Notes under the pieces: generated by a model | Databases searched by the model: none | What the model was told of the DNA's origin: nothing | The model's input: only the letters and a program-made list of their open reading frames with translations | NCBI RefSeq assembly: GCF_900113525.1 | Contig: NZ_FOPP01000001.1 | Coordinates: 558,001-622,000, forward strand | Direction: 5' to 3' | From: Pedobacter insulae | Lineage (GTDB): Bacteria; Bacteroidota; Bacteroidia; Sphingobacteriales; Sphingobacteriaceae | Length of the DNA stretch: 64,000 nucleotides | Position numbers and translations under genes: made by a program | In this document: positions 34,555-41,805 of the stretch, one piece after another | Layout of the letters: each line of letters starts with the position of its first letter | Numbering within the stretch: position 1 is the stretch's first letter

Positions 34555-35595
34555 ATGTTACAAGAGCAGATCACAGAATACAGCGCAGAGATCAATGCAT
34601 TTGATACTTCGAATGCTGATGAATTAGAACAATTCAGAATTCGTTTTTTAGGCACAAAAGGAATCATTAAAGATGTGTTTGACCAATTTAAAGCGGTTTC
34701 TCCAGAAGAGAAACGAGTATTGGGTAAAGTTTTAAATGAGTTTAAGCAGCTTGCTGAAGCTAAATATTCAACTTTGACTGATTTAATCTCGGACACTGGG
34801 CTTAAGACTGAAGACTCAGGATTAGATTTAACTTTGCCTGGCGAAGGCTTCGAGGTGGGCGCTAGACATCCATTGGCCTTGGTAAGAAGAGAAATTATTG
34901 AAATCTTTAATAAACTCGGATTTAGTGTTGCAGAAGGGCCAGAAATTGAAGATGATTGGCATAATTTTTCTGCGTTGAATTTTCCTGAAGAACATCCGGC
35001 AAGAGATATGCAGGATACTTTTTTCATTAAAAAAGGTGGTGAAAATGGGGATATCGCGTTACGTACTCACACATCATCAGTACAGGTACGAATGATGGAA
35101 GCTGGGAAACCCCCTTTTAGAGCATTAATGCCAGGTCGCGTTTATCGAAACGAGGCCATTTCTGCAAGAGCCCATTGCTTTTTCCATCAAGTTGAGGGCT
35201 TATACGTTGATGAAAATGTGTCCTTTGCAGATTTGAAGCAAACTTTATTTTATTTTGTTCAGGAATTATACGGAGAAGGAACTAAAGTTCGTTTCCGTCC
35301 ATCATATTTTCCTTTTACCGAACCTTCTGCTGAAATGGATATTTCCTGTACAATATGTAAGGGAGATGGATGCCAAATGTGCAAATACAGTGGTTGGGTA
35401 GAGATTTTAGGCTGCGGGATGGTGGATCCTAATGTTTTAGAAAATTGTGGGATCGATTCTAAAAAATACAGCGGATTTGCCTTCGGCATGGGGATTGAAC
35501 GTATCGCCAATTTAAAATTCGAAATTAAGGATCTTCGTTTATTTTCCGAGAATGATGTTAGGTTCTTAAAACAATATAAAACGGTAATTCTATAA
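34555..35595 (+). CDS. pheS: Phenylalanine--tRNA ligase alpha subunit
   Basis: A 346-residue class II aminoacyl-tRNA synthetase subunit. The N-terminal coiled coil is followed by the catalytic core with HPLALVRREI, the motif 2 region (RALMPGRVYRNE) and the motif 3 region (GFAFGMGIERIANLKF). Length and order match bacterial PheS. The beta subunit is not in the window. The stop codon overlaps the next start (TAATG at 35593-35597), coupling it to a Rieske-like lipoprotein. Confidence 0.96.
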   Translation: MLQEQITEYSAEINAFDTSNADELEQFRIRFLGTKGIIKDVFDQFKAVSPEEKRVLGKVLNEFKQLAEAKYSTLTDLISDTGLKTEDSGLDLTLPGEGFEVGARHPLALVRREIIEIFNKLGFSVAEGPEIEDDWHNFSALNFPEEHPARDMQDTFFIKKGGENGDIALRTHTSSVQVRMMEAGKPPFRALMPGRVYRNEAISARAHCFFHQVEGLYVDENVSFADLKQTLFYFVQELYGEGTKVRFRPSYFPFTEPSAEMDISCTICKGDGCQMCKYSGWVEILGCGMVDPNVLENCGIDSKKYSGFAFGMGIERIANLKFEIKDLRLFSENDVRFLKQYKTVIL

Positions 35596-36005
35596 TGTCG
35601 AATAAGTTTTTAGGTTTAATGATGCTATTCCTTTGTGTTTCTTGCGCCAAGGAAGACTATTTGCCTAATTTACCTGTAAATTTTAGTGCGCCAATAACCG
35701 ATCCGCGCTTAAATAGGATCAGTAGTGCCGGTGGATCAGTTGTCATAGACGGTTATGGTATCGCGGGATTAATAATTTGCCGTAGAGCAGATAATTCTTA
35801 CGCAGCGTTTGACCGATGCAGTACTGTAAATCCCGAGGAAAGAAATGCCGTAATTATCGAAACGGGCGGACTGACCGCTTTGGACGAAAAAAGTGGGGCT
35901 AAATTTAACTTGATTGACGGCGGCCCTGCTAAAGCGCCTGCCAAAATAGCATTAAAGCAATATAGTGTTACCATTTCCGGATATACTTTACGCGTTACTA
36001 ATTAA
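35595..36005 (+). CDS. Small lipoprotein with a Rieske-like fold lacking cluster ligands
   Basis: A 136-residue lipoprotein (LCVSC, Cys17). Its second half follows the Rieske pattern: YAAFDRCST (C75) where CxH normally stands, then DEKS-GAKF (97-104) where CxxHG-xF stands, then DGGPAKAPAKIALKQY. Three of the four usual 2Fe-2S ligands are missing, so it probably cannot bind a cluster. It overlaps pheS by one base (TAATG) and the TetR gene by one base, so all three are translationally coupled. Function unknown; the fold assignment rests on motif reading alone. Confidence 0.6.
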   Translation: MSNKFLGLMMLFLCVSCAKEDYLPNLPVNFSAPITDPRLNRISSAGGSVVIDGYGIAGLIICRRADNSYAAFDRCSTVNPEERNAVIIETGGLTALDEKSGAKFNLIDGGPAKAPAKIALKQYSVTISGYTLRVTN

Positions 36006-36580
36006 TGGAACCAGAGAAAATAAAAGAAAGCATTATCAGAGCAGCCAAAGAGCTGTTTAGAAAATATGGTTACCATAAAACCAGCGTAAATGAGATCGCT
36101 AAAAAGGCGAGAATCGCCAAGGCAACAATTTACAAATATTTCGATAGTAAGGAGCAGGTGTTAGATGCCATATTAATGGATTACTTGGATGTTAACCTTC
36201 ACGAAATAATCAGTAATAAAGTTCAGTACGCCAATGAAGAAGAACATTTAACCGCCTTGGTCATGAAAACCTGCAGGTTGTCTTACACCGTATGTAATGA
36301 GTTTATCGGCTGGGACTTTGTTCGTGAAAATACTAACTCTCAGGAATTTTTAAAACACTTGTCTGATCAGTTAGAGGCTTTATTGCTTTCAGCATATTTG
36401 GAACTAGATCATTTTAAGAAAAACCCCGCACGAAGAGGAGGATTGGCATTCTTATTAAAGGCGAGTAAAAGTATTGTATTTTCATTTGCCTTTACGTCAG
36501 TAAGCGATGCCGATGTAAGGAAGAATTTTGTCACCTTTCAAAAGGAACTATTACCCTATCTAGTAAAGGCGGCTCTGTAA
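36005..36580 (+). CDS. TetR/AcrR family transcriptional regulator
   Basis: A 191-residue regulator. The N-terminal helix-turn-helix (about residues 8-50) reads AAKELFRKYGYHKTSVNEIA and then ARIAKATIYKYFDSKEQVLDAI, typical of TetR. The helical C-terminal domain is unremarkable and the ligand unknown. Its start overlaps the Rieske-like gene's stop (TAATG), so it belongs to the pheS transcript. No divergent target gene is adjacent. Confidence 0.88.
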   Translation: MEPEKIKESIIRAAKELFRKYGYHKTSVNEIAKKARIAKATIYKYFDSKEQVLDAILMDYLDVNLHEIISNKVQYANEEEHLTALVMKTCRLSYTVCNEFIGWDFVRENTNSQEFLKHLSDQLEALLLSAYLELDHFKKNPARRGGLAFLLKASKSIVFSFAFTSVSDADVRKNFVTFQKELLPYLVKAAL

Positions 36581-36657
36581 ACCTTTCGTCGCTAATCATT
36601 TTGTGTTCTATTTGTTACACTTTCATGCTATTTTAATATTTTGATAACATATACCGT

Positions 36658-36689
36658 TTTGGTATTTGGTATACTTTTGGTTATATTTG
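36658..36689 (+). promoter_or_regulatory. Full Bacteroidota-type promoter (TTTG-N20-TATATTTG) before a 36-codon frame
   Basis: TTTG at 36658-36661, a 20-base spacer and TATATTTG at 36682-36689 make the best-spaced promoter I found in the window. It is 22 bases upstream of the small open frame at 36711. Confidence 0.6.
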
Positions 36690-36710
36690 ATTAAATTCAA
36701 TAATAATATC

Positions 36711-36821
36711 ATGAGTGTTGAAGTGTTAGAAATTTCGGTAAGCGTTGATGAGAAGTTCGATGTAGATTTTAATTTAGGGCAAGGTTTATTTGGGTTTATC
36801 CTAAGGATTTTCAGTAAATAA
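36711..36821 (+). CDS. Possible 36-residue peptide gene
   Basis: ATG at 36711 to TAA at 36821 encodes MSVEVLEISVSVDEKFDVDF and 16 more residues, ending GLFGFILRIFSK. The first half is acidic and the second half amphipathic with a basic end. I found it by reading the 395-base gap between the TetR gene and rlmD (36581-36975), which otherwise holds only promoters. A well-formed promoter (36658-36689) lies just upstream. I do not recognise the peptide. It could be a small membrane-active or regulatory peptide, or chance. Confidence 0.35.
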   Translation: MSVEVLEISVSVDEKFDVDFNLGQGLFGFILRIFSK

Positions 36822-36962
36822 AAGGTGTTAGGATGATGTGCTAATCTCCTTGCTTCAATTCGATATTGGTTGAATATTACGCTACATATAAAGATGCTCT
36901 TACATACGGCAAACAAGTAATTAATTCCAGGGTACTGGCTTTCCGACTCCCAATTTAATCCT

Positions 36963-36970
36963 TATCTTTG
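36963..36970 (+). promoter_or_regulatory. TAnnTTTG -7 element 5 bases from the rlmD ATG
   Basis: TATCTTTG ends 5 bases before the ATG at 36976, so the rlmD message should be leaderless or nearly so, as for pheS. Confidence 0.55.
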
Positions 36971-36975
36971 CAGTA

Positions 36976-38439
36976 ATGAGTAGAAACAGAAGAAATGCCG
37001 AACCAATTAGGATTACTGGATTAAGCATTATTGATATTGCTGAAGAAGGTAAAGGGGTTGGTAGGGCTGATGAATTGGTTGTTTTTGTAGACAAGGCTGT
37101 TCCTGGCGATGTGGTTGATATTCGTGTGGTGAAGAAAAAGAAGAACTTTGCAGAAGCGATTATTGAAAACCTTCAGTCGAAATCCGAATTTCGGAAAGAT
37201 CCATTCTGCAGTCACTTTGGTACCTGTGGAGGATGTAAATGGCAGCATATGGATTATGATGCTCAGTTAAAATTTAAACAAAAAAATGTAGAGGCCGCGC
37301 TTCAGCGGTTAGCTAAAATTGATACCAGTAAGATGGAACCAATTTTAGGTTCTACAGCCAATCAATATTATCGCAATAAATTAGAATATACTTTTTCTAA
37401 TAAGAGATGGCTTGATGCCGCCGACATGAGTTCTGAAGAAGAAGGACGGGAGATGAATGCCTTGGGTTTCCATGTTCCTTTACGTTTCGATAAAATCCTT
37501 AGTATTGAACACTGTTACCTGCAGGCAGAACCTAGTAATAGACTGAGATTAGCCGTGCGTGATTATGCGTTGCAGCACCAATTGAGTTTCTACGACTTGC
37601 GCAACCATGAGGGCGCTTTACGGAATTTAATTATTAGAACATCTTCAACGGGTGAGATAATGGTGGTGGTTGTTTTCGCCTACGCTGAGCAAGAACAAAT
37701 TGAGGGGTTAATGGAACATCTCAAAAGCTCATTTCCAGAAATAACCTCCTTACTTTACATTTTAAATCAAAAGAAAAACGATACCATATTCGATCAAGAG
37801 GTAATGGTCTACTCAGGAAGAGATCACATCTTTGAACAAATGCCGGTTGAAGGGGCAAAAGATGGAGTAGTTAAATTTAAGATTGGGCCTAAATCTTTTT
37901 ACCAGACAAATTCTCATCAAGCTTACGAACTTTACAAGATTACAAAAGAATTTGCTGGCTTAAAGGGAAATGAATTGGTGTATGATTTATATACCGGCGC
38001 AGGTACCATTGCCAACTTCATTGCGGGCAGTGTTAAACAAGTGGTTGGGATTGAATACGTGCCAACGGCTATTGAGGATGCAAAGTTCAACGCCAATTTA
38101 AACGAGATTAACAACACCCTATTTTATGCGGGTGATATGAAAGATATCTTAACAACTGATTTCATAAACCTGCATGGTAAGCCTGATGTTGTGATTACTG
38201 ATCCCCCAAGAGCAGGGATGCATACCGATGTAGTGGTACGTTTATTGGAAATGGAAGCCGAGAAGATTGTGTATGTGAGTTGTAATGCTGCTACCCAAGC
38301 GAGAGATCTTGCTTTGCTCAAAGAGAAATATGAGGTAGTTAGAATTAAACCCGTTGATATGTTTCCTCATACCCAACATGTAGAGAATGTTGTTTTGTTG
38401 CAATTGAGAGCTCCTAACAATCCTAAAATAAAATTATGA
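36976..38439 (+). CDS. rlmD: 23S rRNA (uracil-5-)-methyltransferase, RlmD/RumA family
   Basis: A 487-residue methyltransferase. An N-terminal TRAM domain (about 10-65) precedes the iron-sulfur Cys motif CX5CGGC (C78, C84, C87) with a probable fourth ligand C180. The SAM domain has YDLYTGAGTIANF and the catalytic motifs TDPPRAGMH and YVSCNAATQ. It methylates uridine in 23S rRNA (U1939 in E. coli). Its end overlaps the next gene by four bases (ATGA). Confidence 0.92.
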   Translation: MSRNRRNAEPIRITGLSIIDIAEEGKGVGRADELVVFVDKAVPGDVVDIRVVKKKKNFAEAIIENLQSKSEFRKDPFCSHFGTCGGCKWQHMDYDAQLKFKQKNVEAALQRLAKIDTSKMEPILGSTANQYYRNKLEYTFSNKRWLDAADMSSEEEGREMNALGFHVPLRFDKILSIEHCYLQAEPSNRLRLAVRDYALQHQLSFYDLRNHEGALRNLIIRTSSTGEIMVVVVFAYAEQEQIEGLMEHLKSSFPEITSLLYILNQKKNDTIFDQEVMVYSGRDHIFEQMPVEGAKDGVVKFKIGPKSFYQTNSHQAYELYKITKEFAGLKGNELVYDLYTGAGTIANFIAGSVKQVVGIEYVPTAIEDAKFNANLNEINNTLFYAGDMKDILTTDFINLHGKPDVVITDPPRAGMHTDVVVRLLEMEAEKIVYVSCNAATQARDLALLKEKYEVVRIKPVDMFPHTQHVENVVLLQLRAPNNPKIKL

Positions 38440-38843
38440 ACGCTGAAGAATTATTAGGTAACCTCCATGAAGGTGGAGATAACAAGCCCCGAGAGAAGAA
38501 AAGTCCGCTGATAAGTTTAGAGAAAGATCTCTCGTTTTATGCCGAATCAATTAAGGAAGTTGCAGTGGAGATCATGGTAGAAGGGATTTCGTCATATCCA
38601 ATTTTTATTGCGCATCAACACGAGGTAAATATTGGAGAATTGATTTTAAACCGGGCAGATTTAAATACAGATTGGACAATTCAGGCATCAACTCTTGAGG
38701 AGTTTGTTCAAAAAGGAATTATCCATCCTGATAAGAAAGAACATTTCTTAAAGAGCTATAAAAAACCAGAGAACTATATGTGTGTTTTTGTGGTTGTTCC
38801 GGAAGGGGCTAATTTTGTGTACTTTCCTTACAAACTTTCCTAG
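38436..38843 (+). CDS. Conserved hypothetical protein coupled to rlmD
   Basis: A 135-residue soluble protein with no signal peptide. I do not recognise a named domain. The first 30 residues are charged and probably flexible (EGGDNKPREKKSP). The rest looks like a compact alpha/beta fold (YPIFIAHQHEVNIGELIL, YMCVFVVVPEGANFVYFPY). The start overlaps rlmD (ATGA), so it is translated with it, and a bidirectional terminator follows. Co-translation suggests a ribosome-related or housekeeping role, but nothing in the sequence proves it. Confidence 0.75.
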   Translation: MNAEELLGNLHEGGDNKPREKKSPLISLEKDLSFYAESIKEVAVEIMVEGISSYPIFIAHQHEVNIGELILNRADLNTDWTIQASTLEEFVQKGIIHPDKKEHFLKSYKKPENYMCVFVVVPEGANFVYFPYKLS

Positions 38844-38846
38844 TTT

Positions 38847-38858
38847 ACTTCGTAAGTC
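38847..38858 (+). repeat. Third copy of the ACTTCGTAAGTC element
   Basis: ACTTCGTAAGTC shares an 11-base core with 34518-34528. Here too it is intergenic, right after a stop codon and before a terminator. The unit is a short near-palindrome (ACTT-CGT-AAGT). Confidence 0.45.
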
Positions 38859-38867
38859 AATATTAAA

Positions 38868-38899
38868 AAAGCCAATATTGCATCCACAGTATTGGCTTT
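38868..38899. terminator. Bidirectional 10-bp hairpin terminator
   Basis: AAAGCCAATA (38868-38877) pairs with TATTGGCTTT (38890-38899), with A-rich sequence before and after. It lies between convergent genes ending at 38843 and 38922, so it can stop both. Confidence 0.8.
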
Positions 38900-38921
38900 A
38901 AACTAAAACTAAACTTGATTA

Positions 38922-39638
38922 TTATTTTATGTGGTTTATGTCGCCACTTTTAGAATTGCTGGTTTTCTTTAAAGAAGCGTTCCCTTTATAGTTTACATCA
39001 CTTCCACCACTTGCTCCAGCTTCTAATATCTTATTTACAAAAAGGTTTGCATCACTTCCGCCACTAACGGTAGCCTTTGCATAATTAACTGGGAAGCCAA
39101 ATGCAGCTACATCAGATCCACCACTAGCGGTTACTTTTAGATTTTCAGCACCTCCTTTAAGCTCCGCGTCACTACCTCCACTGATGGTTAAACTTAAATC
39201 TTTACAGATCAAAGCAAGCTTTAAATCAGAACCGCCACTTGCAGTTAAATTTAACAGATCGGTTTTTAAAGTGTTTTGGGTATAAACATCAGATCCGCCA
39301 GATGCGGCTAGCCTCTTTAAGTTCTTGTAATTTACATAAACCTTAATACTTTGGTTTTTAAATACGCTACTCCAATTCATCCTGCTTTTGTATTTAATGA
39401 TAACTTCGCTTCCGTTTTGTTCTACAACAACGTTTTGAATGACATCATTTCTTCCTTTAATTGTCAGGTTTTCAGTAGAACCTTGCGTTAAATAGAGGTC
39501 GATACCGCTACTTACACTGATGCCATTAAAATTTTTAATTGCCACAGTCTTGCTATCCTGTGCATAAGCAACTGCATAAGTAGTGCTTGCTATTACGATC
39601 AATGCTAAGCCTGTGCGGAATATTTTCTTGAAGTTCAT
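38922..39638 (-). CDS. DUF2807 (head GIN domain) secreted beta-repeat protein
   Basis: A 238-residue exported protein with a signal peptide (to about residue 26, AYAQ). The DUF2807 domain is a repetitive beta structure in which the motif SGGSD recurs six times at 18-21-residue spacing, suggesting a right-handed beta-helix. It begins FNGISVSSGIDLYLTQG, typical of the family. Related proteins are annotated as putative auto-transporter adhesins, but function is not established. It is monocistronic and ends in a shared terminator. Confidence 0.85.
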   Translation of the reverse strand: MNFKKIFRTGLALIVIASTTYAVAYAQDSKTVAIKNFNGISVSSGIDLYLTQGSTENLTIKGRNDVIQNVVVEQNGSEVIIKYKSRMNWSSVFKNQSIKVYVNYKNLKRLAASGGSDVYTQNTLKTDLLNLTASGGSDLKLALICKDLSLTISGGSDAELKGGAENLKVTASGGSDVAAFGFPVNYAKATVSGGSDANLFVNKILEAGASGGSDVNYKGNASLKKTSNSKSGDINHIK

Positions 39639-39767
39639 AACTATTTCTTTAAGGTTTAATCATTAGACGCATGTAAGGGTTTAAAAGTTGCACCTTTGAA
39701 AATATTTTTTTTAATGTTTGTTTTTGAGGGCTAAAATCGTTCTTTTGTATAGGAAAAATAAATATCA

Positions 39768-40277
39768 ATGGCCGAATCACAAGTACTTATTCTCGACAAA
39801 AATCAGATTACCCAAAAAATCAAGCGTATTGCTTATCAGATTTTGGAAGATAATTTGGAAGAACAAGAAATAGTGTTGGCTGGTATTTGGGACCGGGGTT
39901 ATAAACTGGCTCTGCGGTTAAAATCGGAGCTCGAAGATATTTCCGATTTTAAAGTTACTTTACTCCGTGTTGATCTCGAGAAATTAAATAGCAAGCTAGT
40001 AGCCAAAACAGATATGGAAGAAGCCAAATGGAGTGGCAAGGTAATTATTCTGGTAGACGATGTGCTCAATAGTGGTAAAACCTTGGCGTATGGTTTAGGA
40101 GTTTTCTTAAACACCCCTCATAAAAAAATCCGTACTGTAGTGTTGGTAGACAGGAGCCATAAAATATTTCCAATTGCTACCGATTTTGTGGGCCTCGAGC
40201 TGGCGACTATTTTAAAAGAACGCGTTGACGTTGTTTTAGATGTAGCTGGCGAAGAGGATAGAGTGTATTTGAGTTAA
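39768..40277 (+). CDS. pyrR: PyrR-like phosphoribosyltransferase
   Basis: A 169-residue type I phosphoribosyltransferase. The PRPP motif is VILVDDVLNSGKTLAYGL and the hood region has RGYKLALRLKSEL. Length and the C-terminal RVDVVLDVAGEEDRVYL fit the PyrR family, which regulates pyrimidine genes or acts as uracil phosphoribosyltransferase. No pyrimidine genes are adjacent, so the regulatory role is uncertain. It is followed after 1 base by an acyltransferase-like gene. Confidence 0.78.
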   Translation: MAESQVLILDKNQITQKIKRIAYQILEDNLEEQEIVLAGIWDRGYKLALRLKSELEDISDFKVTLLRVDLEKLNSKLVAKTDMEEAKWSGKVIILVDDVLNSGKTLAYGLGVFLNTPHKKIRTVVLVDRSHKIFPIATDFVGLELATILKERVDVVLDVAGEEDRVYLS

Positions 40278-40278
40278 C

Positions 40279-40902
40279 ATGTATTATCCACGTAAGAACG
40301 GTCTTATTTCAAAATGTTATTCGTGGTATTTCGACTTTATTTTTAAGATCAATTTTTCAAAGTTTACCTATAATAAATTAACGGTTCAGGATGATAAAGC
40401 CATCTTGGTATTGGCTAACCGCTTTAGCTGGTGGGATGGATTTATGCTTTTTCAATTAAACAAAAAGGTATTCAAAAAGCAGTTTCATGTGTTGGTCACT
40501 AGCTCAGATTATCAAACTATTAATTATTTAAAATATTTTGGAGCCTTTGCTCCTAAAAATAAGGGTAAAGATGTAATTGAGACATTGCAGTATGCAGGTG
40601 CTTTATTAGATGATCCAAGGAATTTGGTTTTAATTTTTCCACAGGGAAAGATGCGTTCAAGTCACTCGCAGAATATCGTGTTTGAAAAAGGGGTAATTCA
40701 GGTTATCAATGCTTCTAAAAAGAAGTTTCAGCTAGTTTTTTCTGTTGTTTTGACGGATTACTTTAATAAACAAAAGCCTGAAGCCGAGGCATATTTGCAT
40801 AAATGGCAAGCAGAAGAATATATCAGCTTACAACTGCTTAAAAGTGAATATAATAAGCATTATGTCAACGCGATATCAAAACAATCACAAAAAGCACCAT
40901 AA
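40279..40902 (+). CDS. PlsC-like 1-acyl-glycerol-3-phosphate acyltransferase family protein with altered HX4D motif
   Basis: A 207-residue protein of the lysophosphatidate acyltransferase type. The HX4D motif is changed: NRFSWWDG has Arg48 where the catalytic His is expected, with Asp53 kept. The glycerol-phosphate binding motif appears as FPQGKMRS (120-127; usually FPEGTRS). It begins 1 base after the pyrR-like stop, so the two are probably co-translated. With the His gone, normal acyltransfer is doubtful. It may be inactive, have another chemistry, or belong to a branch with a different catalytic base. Confidence 0.68.
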   Translation: MYYPRKNGLISKCYSWYFDFIFKINFSKFTYNKLTVQDDKAILVLANRFSWWDGFMLFQLNKKVFKKQFHVLVTSSDYQTINYLKYFGAFAPKNKGKDVIETLQYAGALLDDPRNLVLIFPQGKMRSSHSQNIVFEKGVIQVINASKKKFQLVFSVVLTDYFNKQKPEAEAYLHKWQAEEYISLQLLKSEYNKHYVNAISKQSQKAP

Positions 40903-40926
40903 CCCTTAATTTGTGAACTCTTTTTG

Positions 40927-40934
40927 TATTTTTG
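40927..40934 (+). promoter_or_regulatory. TAnnTTTG -7 element of ispH
   Basis: TATTTTTG lies 21 bases before the ispH ATG at 40956. A TTTG is present at 40910-40913, but the 13-base spacer is short. Confidence 0.5.
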
Positions 40935-40955
40935 TAAGCTATTATAGGCAATAAA

Positions 40956-41804
40956 ATGGGATACAATTTAAATGTAACAATAGACAAATCATCAGGCTTT
41001 TGCTTTGGTGTAGTTTATGCCATTGATATGGCCGAAGATATTTTAGATCACGATGAGTATTTGTACTGTCTTGGTGATATTGTGCATAATGATGAAGAAG
41101 TTCTTCGTTTGAAATCAAAAGGACTACGCATTATAGATCATGAGGATTTGAGGAATCTGCAAAATGAAAAAGTGCTGATCAGGGCCCATGGTGAAGCTCC
41201 ATCTACTTATGAGCTCGCATTGAAAAACAATTTAACGCTAATCGATGCATCTTGCCCAGTTGTCCTAAAACTACAGAATCGAATAAAAAACTCCCATGAT
41301 GACGATGAGCAAATTCTAATATTTGGTAAACATGGTCACGCCGAGGTTATTGGTTTACAAGGGCAAACGAATGGAAATGCTATCGTTTTTCAAGATATTG
41401 CTGAACTGGACACTTTAGAGCTTCCCAATAAATTTACACTCTATAGCCAGACAACAAAAAGTACAGATAAATTTTATCAGATTAAAGACGAGTTGCTAAA
41501 TAGAGGGTATGATGTGAAAGCAAATGATACGATTTGTAGGCAAGTTTCAAATCGTTATGAAGAATTAGAAAGATTTGTAGCTGATTTTGATAAAATCGTG
41601 TTTGTTTCGGGTAAGAAATCGTCCAATGGAAAAGTGTTATTTGATGTTTGTAAAAAGTATAACCCAAACACTCATTTCATTTCTAATACGGATGAGCTAA
41701 CGAAAAGTTGGTTTAATGCAAATGATAAAGTTGGGATATGTGGCGCAACATCAACACCAATGTGGTTAATGGAAAAAGTAAAAGCTACGCTTGAAGATTA
41801 TTAA
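40956..41804 (+). CDS. ispH: 4-hydroxy-3-methylbut-2-enyl diphosphate reductase
   Basis: A 282-residue Fe-S enzyme of normal length. Three conserved cysteines that hold the 4Fe-4S cluster are visible: SGFCFGV (C16), DASCPVV and NDTICRQ. Further conserved motifs are RAHGEAP, GKHGHAEVIG and SQTTKS. It makes IPP and DMAPP in the last step of the non-mevalonate isoprenoid pathway. The ferrochelatase gene follows after one base, giving an isoprenoid/heme pair. Confidence 0.95.
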   Translation: MGYNLNVTIDKSSGFCFGVVYAIDMAEDILDHDEYLYCLGDIVHNDEEVLRLKSKGLRIIDHEDLRNLQNEKVLIRAHGEAPSTYELALKNNLTLIDASCPVVLKLQNRIKNSHDDDEQILIFGKHGHAEVIGLQGQTNGNAIVFQDIAELDTLELPNKFTLYSQTTKSTDKFYQIKDELLNRGYDVKANDTICRQVSNRYEELERFVADFDKIVFVSGKKSSNGKVLFDVCKKYNPNTHFISNTDELTKSWFNANDKVGICGATSTPMWLMEKVKATLEDY

Positions 41805-41805
41805 T

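Noticed and set aside
36623..36916. Minus-strand open frame of 97 codons in the TetR-rlmD gap
   Set aside because: No recognisable domain, low-complexity composition, and it runs opposite to well-formed promoters and the small plus-strand frame.
40279..40902. Idea that the Arg48 acyltransferase is a frameshifted pseudogene
   Set aside because: The frame is continuous with normal length and both downstream motifs; only the catalytic residue differs.
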